Origin: Bdellovibrionales bacterium
GTDB lineage: Bacteria > Bdellovibrionota > Bdellovibrionia > Bdellovibrionales > UBA1609
NCBI GenBank assembly: GCA_020434645.1
Contig: JAGRAK010000099.1
Coordinates: 1-7,410 of the forward strand
Length of the DNA: 7,410 nucleotides
Reading direction: 5' to 3'
In this document: positions 6,640-7,410 of the stretch, in pieces
How positions within the stretch are numbered: position 1 is the stretch's first letter
How the letters are laid out: each line of letters begins with the position of its first letter
Translations under genes and position numbers: made by a program
Notes under the pieces: model-generated
Database searches by the model: none
Seen by the model: the letters and a program-made list of their open reading frames with translations, nothing else
What the model was told of the DNA's origin: nothing

Positions 6640-7383
6640 TTATTTTTTGAACAAGGCTTTAACAAACTGCTTGCGTTCATTTTCAATTTCTTCGATATCG
6701 TCTGGCTGCTCCCAGGCTCGAATTTTTTTATTGTACTCACGAATTTTATTTCGATCATAATTTTGCGCAGAGAGCTCACCCATCTCTTTGATACACTTAT
6801 CAAAACGCTCTCGCCGCTTGATGCTGACGACAGAATCAGCACTCTCAGTCTTTTTTACTTTTTGCACTTCCTCTACTGGTTGACCCATGTCATCAAATGA
6901 AAGCACTTCGAGTTCTTCTTCATCTGAGCCAGCCGCGACCTCTTGATCTGACGGGACGTCAGTATGATAGGGGCTCACAATCTGACCTTTAATTTTATCG
7001 TATTTATCAAGCAGTGCCTGCTCATCGACACCGCCCAAAGTCGAAATCCCAAGCAAAAGCTTACGCGGATTCACAGGACTATCTAAAACTAGTTCAATCC
7101 CGGCGGCCTCAATATCATCACGGGCTTCATTATTTTCACTGGCCTTTAACGCAATAATACGGGGCCAACCCCGAACCTTTCGTATGCTGTGCGCCAATGC
7201 CAGCCCGTCTACTTTGCCGCTTTTTAAGGTCGTCACCAGAACCTGAGGATTGAAGCCCAGACTAAGGTCTGAGTACTTGCGCTGGTTCTGCAGCCCCTCA
7301 ACATCAAACCCCATTTTTTTTAGGAGTGTCTGAAGGTAGATTAATTCGTTATAATCATCTATGACTAAAAATACTCTGAGCAT
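6640..7383 (-). CDS. Degenerate receiver-domain protein with acidic linker, function unknown
   Basis: The 247-residue product starts like a response regulator, MLRVFLVIDDYNE, with the acidic pair D9-D10 at the end of beta-1. The phospho-acceptor position reads VLVTTLKSGKVDG, so T52 stands where Asp is expected. The beta-4 Thr is replaced by K80 (IIALKAS) and the beta-5 Lys-Pro by S102-P103. It should not be phosphorylated in the usual way and may act as a constitutive or protein-binding pseudo-receiver. Residues ~140-180 are an acidic, probably disordered linker. Residues ~185-247 are highly charged and helical, ending in ALFKK, with no family I recognise. The start is firm: an in-frame TAA lies two codons upstream, and the next Met (residue 24) would remove beta-1. 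No Shine-Dalgarno is visible before the ATG. The gene converges on the receiver-DnaJ gene with three bases between the stops. The promoter, if any, lies mostly beyond the window edge. Confidence 0.8.
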   Translation of the reverse strand: MLRVFLVIDDYNELIYLQTLLKKMGFDVEGLQNQRKYSDLSLGFNPQVLVTTLKSGKVDGLALAHSIRKVRGWPRIIALKASENNEARDDIEAAGIELVLDSPVNPRKLLLGISTLGGVDEQALLDKYDKIKGQIVSPYHTDVPSDQEVAAGSDEEELEVLSFDDMGQPVEEVQKVKKTESADSVVSIKRRERFDKCIKEMGELSAQNYDRNKIREYNKKIRAWEQPDDIEEIENERKQFVKALFKK

Positions 7384-7410
7384 GTATTAATTGTGATTTT
7401 TAAACCTAAA
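7384..7410. other. A/T-rich edge, upstream of the degenerate receiver gene
   Basis: These 27 A/T-rich bases precede the minus-strand start at 7383. They contain an in-frame stop but no recognisable ribosome binding site, and are too short for a promoter call. Confidence 0.4.

Noticed and set aside
6620..6650. Intrinsic terminator hairpin between the convergent receiver genes
   Set aside because: Only A/T pairing with a large loop is possible and there is no GC stem, so it was not annotated.
1..7410. Mobile element, CRISPR array, tRNA or phage gene
   Set aside because: No repeats, transposase-like products, cloverleaf-like segments or attachment-like duplications were seen; the coding is continuous and housekeeping or signalling in type.

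Overview
The window looks like chromosomal DNA of a Gram-negative, rod-shaped bacterium of moderate to low GC. The most likely placement is near the Bdellovibrionota or another predatory/deltaproteobacterial-type lineage. That placement is an inference from two things: the rod-shape operon next to thioredoxin, and a large receiver/PATAN-like/DnaJ/TPR protein of a kind I associate with those groups. No sequence search was possible.

Positions 1-4267 (+ strand) hold the distal part of a rod-shape (elongasome) operon. It contains the 3' part of mreC (cut by the window edge), mreD, mrdA (PBP2) and rodA. The genes are packed with 1-4 base overlaps (TAGTG, ATGA, ATGA), so they are almost certainly one transcript with coupled translation. 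MreC and MreD are the membrane scaffold, PBP2 is the transpeptidase and RodA is the SEDS glycosyltransferase that polymerises lateral-wall peptidoglycan. All catalytic motifs of PBP2 and RodA are intact.

Positions 4264-4584 (- strand) hold a normal thioredoxin (trxA). It converges on rodA so tightly that the two stop codons overlap. A short region at 4585-4695 separates trxA from a divergent gene and carries promoter-like hexamers on both strands, including a TTGACA shared back-to-back.

Positions 4696-6636 (+) encode a 646-residue protein with an N-terminal response-regulator receiver, a PATAN/DUF4388-like middle, a DnaJ J-domain with an intact HPD, and TPR-like helices at the C-terminus. 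Positions 6640-7383 (-) encode a second, 247-residue receiver-like protein with an acidic linker and a charged C-terminal tail. It converges on the first with a 3-base gap. The two receivers are degenerate in complementary ways. The first keeps the phospho-acceptor Asp, Thr and Lys but has lost the acidic pair. The second keeps the acidic pair but has lost Asp, Thr and Lys. This pair is the most unusual part of the window. No RNA genes, CRISPR arrays, insertion sequences or phage genes were seen.
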